This document shows positions 25,531-28,218 of a stretch of 28,218 nucleotides of DNA, piece after piece (the first letter of the stretch is position 1; the number at the start of each line of letters is the position of its first letter). Source of the DNA: an uncultured Oxalobacteraceae bacterium (GTDB lineage: Bacteria; Pseudomonadota; Gammaproteobacteria; Burkholderiales; Burkholderiaceae); NCBI GenBank assembly GCA_946479255.1, contig CAMLFK010000033.1:1-28218 (forward strand), in the 5' to 3' direction. The notes beneath the pieces are model-generated. The model did not search any database. It was not told the DNA's origin and was given only the letters and a program-made list of their open reading frames with translations. Position numbers and translations under genes: made by a program.

Positions 25531-26513
25531 GCGGCTTGTCCTTCCATATAGTTCTGTGGTTGTTGGTCGGCGTACATGTCCTTGGCGGCCGCGCGCACGC
25601 AATTGAGCAGCAGCTCGGCGCCGGGCGACAGCAAATGGTCCTTCTGGCGAATGATGCCGAAAGCGTCCATCTTGCAAGGCAGTTCAATCGGCAGGATGCT
25701 GAGCACATTGAGGCTGGCGTAGTACTTGGCCACTTCGAGCGGCATCACATGCAGGGAATCAGTGCTTTGCAGCAGCGCCGTGATCAGCAGCAGCGCGGTG
25801 GTGTCGACCACGTTGACCGGGGTATCGAGCCCGGCGCGGCGGAACATCATGTCGAAACGGTGGCGCAGGATGCTGCCGTGCGGCGGCAAAATCCAGGGCT
25901 GGGTGGAGATGTCCTTGAGTTCGAGCTTTTTGGCGGCCAGCAGCGGATGCCCTACCCTGACCACGGCGCAAGCCGGTTCTTCGGTGAGTTCTTCATAGAT
26001 CAGCCCGGCGGAATTTTCCTTTTCCAGGATGCGGCCGATCATGAAGTCGAGCATGCCGTGCTGCAGGCGGTCGAGCAGGATATTACTGGCTTCCATGTGG
26101 GCGCCGATGCGCAGCATTGGGGCCTGCTGCTTGACCTTGGCGATGGCGCGCGGCAAAAGTGCCATGGCCGGGGTCATGATCACGCCGACCTCGACCTGGC
26201 CGGCCAGGCCGGCCTTGAGGGCGACGATGTCGTCGTGCGCCAGCGCCAGGCTGGTCAATGCCATACGGGCATGGCGGATCATCGTCTCGCCATACATGGT
26301 TGGTTCCATACCACGCGGCAGCCGCTCGAACAGGCGCACATCGAGCATCTCTTCGAGATCCTTGATCTGCTTGGAAGCGGCAGGCTGCGTCATATGCAGC
26401 TCTTCGGCGGCGCGGTGGATGTTACGGTGATCGTCCAGGGCGATCAGCAGCAGCAGCTGGCGCGTTTTCAGGCGCGCCTTCAGAAACCAGCCGGGGTTAA
26501 GTGTGTCCATCAT
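25527..26513 (-). CDS. LysR-type transcriptional regulator
   Basis: This 328-residue regulator has an N-terminal winged helix-turn-helix (about 15-75; IHRAAEELHMTQPAASKQIKDL and LFER) and a C-terminal co-inducer domain of the periplasmic-binding-protein fold (about 100-310). Its position, 53 nt after a secreted GH43 glycosidase gene and near a sugar ABC permease, recalls GbpR-type LysR regulators of sugar uptake loci, but the inducer is not visible in sequence. ATG at 26511-26513 (GGGG 9 nt upstream) is preferred; a TTG at 26528 would add five residues. It shares ATGA with the downstream thioesterase gene. An inverted repeat upstream could be its own operator. Confidence 0.93.
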   Translation of the reverse strand: MMDTLNPGWFLKARLKTRQLLLLIALDDHRNIHRAAEELHMTQPAASKQIKDLEEMLDVRLFERLPRGMEPTMYGETMIRHARMALTSLALAHDDIVALKAGLAGQVEVGVIMTPAMALLPRAIAKVKQQAPMLRIGAHMEASNILLDRLQHGMLDFMIGRILEKENSAGLIYEELTEEPACAVVRVGHPLLAAKKLELKDISTQPWILPPHGSILRHRFDMMFRRAGLDTPVNVVDTTALLLITALLQSTDSLHVMPLEVAKYYASLNVLSILPIELPCKMDAFGIIRQKDHLLSPGAELLLNCVRAAAKDMYADQQPQNYMEGQAA

Positions 26514-26533
26514 GAAATGGTACCCCAATCATT

Positions 26534-26559
26534 ATCGATAAAGCTAAAAAAGTATCGAT
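26534..26559. repeat. ATCGATA-N12-TATCGAT inverted repeat
   Basis: A perfect 7-bp inverted repeat lies between the GH43 stop and the LysR start. On the minus strand the loop contains CTTTTTT. It could be an autoregulatory LysR site or a weak stem-loop limiting read-through from the GH43 gene into the regulator gene; the sequence does not decide. Confidence 0.4.
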
Positions 26560-26566
26560 CCGGGTA

Positions 26567-27520
26567 TCACTTGCAACCGAGGCTAGGATTTGCTGCCGGG
26601 CCGGCTTCGGTCTGGGCAATGTGCTTGATGGTGCCGTCTGGGTTGTAATGCAGCTCCTCCACGGCAACCGAGCGGCGGAACTCACCGCCGGTCGGCAACT
26701 TGGCGTTGTGGTAGAAAACATACGACTTGTTGTTAAATTCGATGATCGCCTGATGGATCGTCTTCACATTGTCGTTTTTGTCCATCATCACGCCGCGGAA
26801 GTGCCAAGGGCCGGTCACTTTCTTGCTGGTCGCGTAAACCATCTCTTCCGGGAACAGGCGCGAGTACGACAGGTAGTAAGTACCCTTGTGCTTGTGCATG
26901 TACGGCGCTTCGGTGAACTGGTCGACCGACACGGTGACGATCGGGCCGGCCAGCTCGGTCATGTTCTTTTTCAGCTTGGCGTACTTGAGGATCCGGTTGC
27001 CCCAGTAGATATAGGCCTGGCCGTCGTCGTCCACGAACACGTGCGGGTCGATGTCATCCCAGGAAATATCGGTCTCCAGGGTCATGTCGTTGGTGATCAG
27101 GGCCGAGCCGCGCGCGTCCTTGAACGGGCCGGTCGGGCTATCCGACACGGCCACGCCGATTGCCTTGCCCTTGCCGCCGGAGTGCTCCACCGGTGCGTAG
27201 AAGTAGTACTTGCCGTTGCGCTTGACGATATCAGCGGCCCAGGCATCTTTGGCAGCCCATTTGAAGGCCGTCACATCCAGCGGCGAGCCATGGTCGGTCC
27301 ACTTCTGCATGTCGCAGGTGGAGAACACGCGCCATTTTTTCATCACGTAGTCAGGACCGCCCACTTCGGCTTCGTCCTGCCCGACGTACAGGTAGACGCG
27401 GCCCTTGTCGACCAGCGCGGCCGGGTCGGCGGTGAAGATGTCTTTGAACAGTGGGTTGCCGGCTTGGGCGCACAAGGCCGCCGCAGCGAGCGCGGTGGCG
27501 CATAGGGTCTGCTTGATCAT
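26567..27520 (-). CDS. Secreted glycoside hydrolase family 43 protein
   Basis: This 317-residue protein has a signal peptide (about 1-20, ending CAQA) and a single five-bladed propeller catalytic domain of family GH43, whose members are arabinanases, arabinofuranosidases and beta-xylosidases. The three catalytic acids are identifiable: base D32 (FTADPAAL), pKa-modulating D158 (DIDPHVF) and acid E204 (FTEAPYM). The DGQAYIYWG strand is also typical. The protein should act on arabinose- or xylose-containing glycans in the periplasm or outside. AGGAAAG lies in front of the ATG at 27518-27520. It follows a YjfF-type sugar permease gene (93-nt gap) and precedes a LysR gene, which supports arabinofuranose or related sugar use. 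The exact substrate cannot be told. Confidence 0.92.
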   Translation of the reverse strand: MIKQTLCATALAAAALCAQAGNPLFKDIFTADPAALVDKGRVYLYVGQDEAEVGGPDYVMKKWRVFSTCDMQKWTDHGSPLDVTAFKWAAKDAWAADIVKRNGKYYFYAPVEHSGGKGKAIGVAVSDSPTGPFKDARGSALITNDMTLETDISWDDIDPHVFVDDDGQAYIYWGNRILKYAKLKKNMTELAGPIVTVSVDQFTEAPYMHKHKGTYYLSYSRLFPEEMVYATSKKVTGPWHFRGVMMDKNDNVKTIHQAIIEFNNKSYVFYHNAKLPTGGEFRRSVAVEELHYNPDGTIKHIAQTEAGPAANPSLGCK

Positions 27521-27567
27521 GAGGTGTCTTTCCTGTTGGTATTTCTATTTTTAATTATTCTGGAGCG

Positions 27568-27598
27568 CTGCTGACCGTATTGGCGTACAAGTCAGCAG
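27568..27598. repeat. CTGCTGAC-N15-GTCAGCAG inverted repeat
   Basis: A perfect 8-bp inverted repeat lies between the permease stop and the GH43 start. It lacks a T run on the minus strand, so it may be an mRNA processing or stabilising hairpin, or an operator, rather than a terminator. Confidence 0.4.
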
Positions 27599-27613
27599 GT
27601 GCACAACAAACAC

Positions 27614-28218
27614 TTAATTTCGGCGGGCGGCTCCCATCGCCATCAGGCGCTGTACCACGCAGAACACGAACAGCAAGGCGCCGATCACGATCTTGGTCCA
27701 CCACGAGCTGAGCGTGCCGTCGAATGCGATCAGGGTCTGGATGGTGCCCAGCACCAGCACGCCGGACAGCGCACCGGCGATGTAGCCGTAGCCGCCGGTC
27801 AGCAAGGTGCCGCCGATGACCACCGCGGCGATCGCGTCCAGTTCGGTGCCCTGGGCGTGCAGGCCGTAGCCCGACAGCATGTAGAACGAGAACAGCACGC
27901 CGGCCAGGGATGCGCAGAAACCGGAAAAACCGTACACCAGGATCTTGGTACGCGCCACCGGCAAGCCCATCATCAGGGCCGACTGTTCGTTGCCGCCGAT
28001 GGCGTAGATGCCACGGCCGAAAGCGGTGAAGTGGGCCAGGTACATGGCCAGGGCCAGCATGCCGAGGGCGATCAGGGCGCTGGCCGAAATCGAGGCGCCG
28101 AACACTTCGAAGCTGCTTTGCGAGATGGCCTGGAACAGCGGGTCTTCGATGGTGATCGTGTTAATGCTGATCAGGTAGCACAGGCCGCGCGCCAGGAACA
28201 TGCCGGCCAGCGTGACGA
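27614..28218 (-). CDS. yjfF: Sugar ABC transporter permease, YjfF-like (partial, N-terminus outside window)
   Basis: The frame is open to the window edge, giving about 201 C-terminal residues of a permease that is about 330 long in E. coli YjfF. It belongs to the RbsC/AraH-type permeases; the MFLARGL start of the visible part, GRGIYAIGGNEQSALMMGLPV (the loop contacting the ATPase) and GGTLLTGGYG are characteristic. Several membrane helices are visible. YjfF is one of two permeases of the YtfQRT-YjfF galactofuranose importer; related systems in this group of bacteria take up arabinose. A GH43 glycosidase follows 93 nt downstream, so the importer likely takes up the released sugar. Partner genes would lie beyond the right edge. 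The symbol is by similarity. Confidence 0.85.
   Translation of the reverse strand, partial: VTLAGMFLARGLCYLISINTITIEDPLFQAISQSSFEVFGASISASALIALGMLALAMYLAHFTAFGRGIYAIGGNEQSALMMGLPVARTKILVYGFSGFCASLAGVLFSFYMLSGYGLHAQGTELDAIAAVVIGGTLLTGGYGYIAGALSGVLVLGTIQTLIAFDGTLSSWWTKIVIGALLFVFCVVQRLMAMGAARRN

Overview
The window looks like chromosomal DNA of a GC-rich betaproteobacterium, most likely family Oxalobacteraceae (Massilia/Duganella/Janthinobacterium type). This is inferred from gene content (a leuC-entericidin-leuD-leuB order, a CheZ-CheA pair, a ligase-associated repair operon, a YjfF-type sugar permease beside a GH43 enzyme) and codon style; no rRNA or other taxonomic marker is present. No tRNA, rRNA, CRISPR array, intact transposase or prophage gene was seen.

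Layout. 1-3118 (minus): leucine operon leuC, a 40-residue entericidin-like lipoprotein, leuD and leuB (cut by the window edge), with an extended -10 promoter near 3173-3181. 3280-6087 (minus): a chemotaxis pair, cheZ then cheA, joined by a one-base stop/start overlap and closed by a clear terminator. 6411-8968 (plus): a stress/redox regulatory group of a universal stress protein with an FNR-like box upstream, a NarL/FixJ-type response regulator, and a Crp/Fnr regulator that keeps the FNR-type recognition helix but lacks the iron-sulfur cysteines. A two-sided terminator at 8987-9017 separates it from a minus-strand glycine-zipper surface protein (9034-10122).

10214-21121 (minus) is the most striking region. 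It is a long co-directional run of recQ, beta-CASP exonuclease, hybrid sensor kinase, ATP-dependent DNA ligase, Lhr-like DEXH helicase and PdeM phosphoesterase. The exonuclease, ligase, helicase and PdeM are the known ligase-associated DNA damage response set. Here a RecQ with unusual domain order precedes them, and a 1016-residue membrane hybrid histidine kinase sits between exonuclease and ligase. Ligase-helicase and helicase-PdeM overlap by ATGA.

21122-23676 is a looser accessory stretch: a 39-residue small membrane protein with a strong ribosome binding site, a secreted serine hydrolase of the class C beta-lactamase family, a 42-codon remnant of a UvrA-like gene, and a 363-bp gene-free element with 33-bp inverted terminal repeats and extra internal copies. 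23616-28218 (minus) holds an OmpA-family porin with its terminator, then a carbohydrate locus: a YjfF-type sugar ABC permease (cut by the edge), a secreted GH43 glycosidase, a LysR regulator, and an acyl-CoA thioesterase coupled to the regulator by ATGA.

Because GC content is high, many long open frames lie antisense to these genes; they are treated as shadows.
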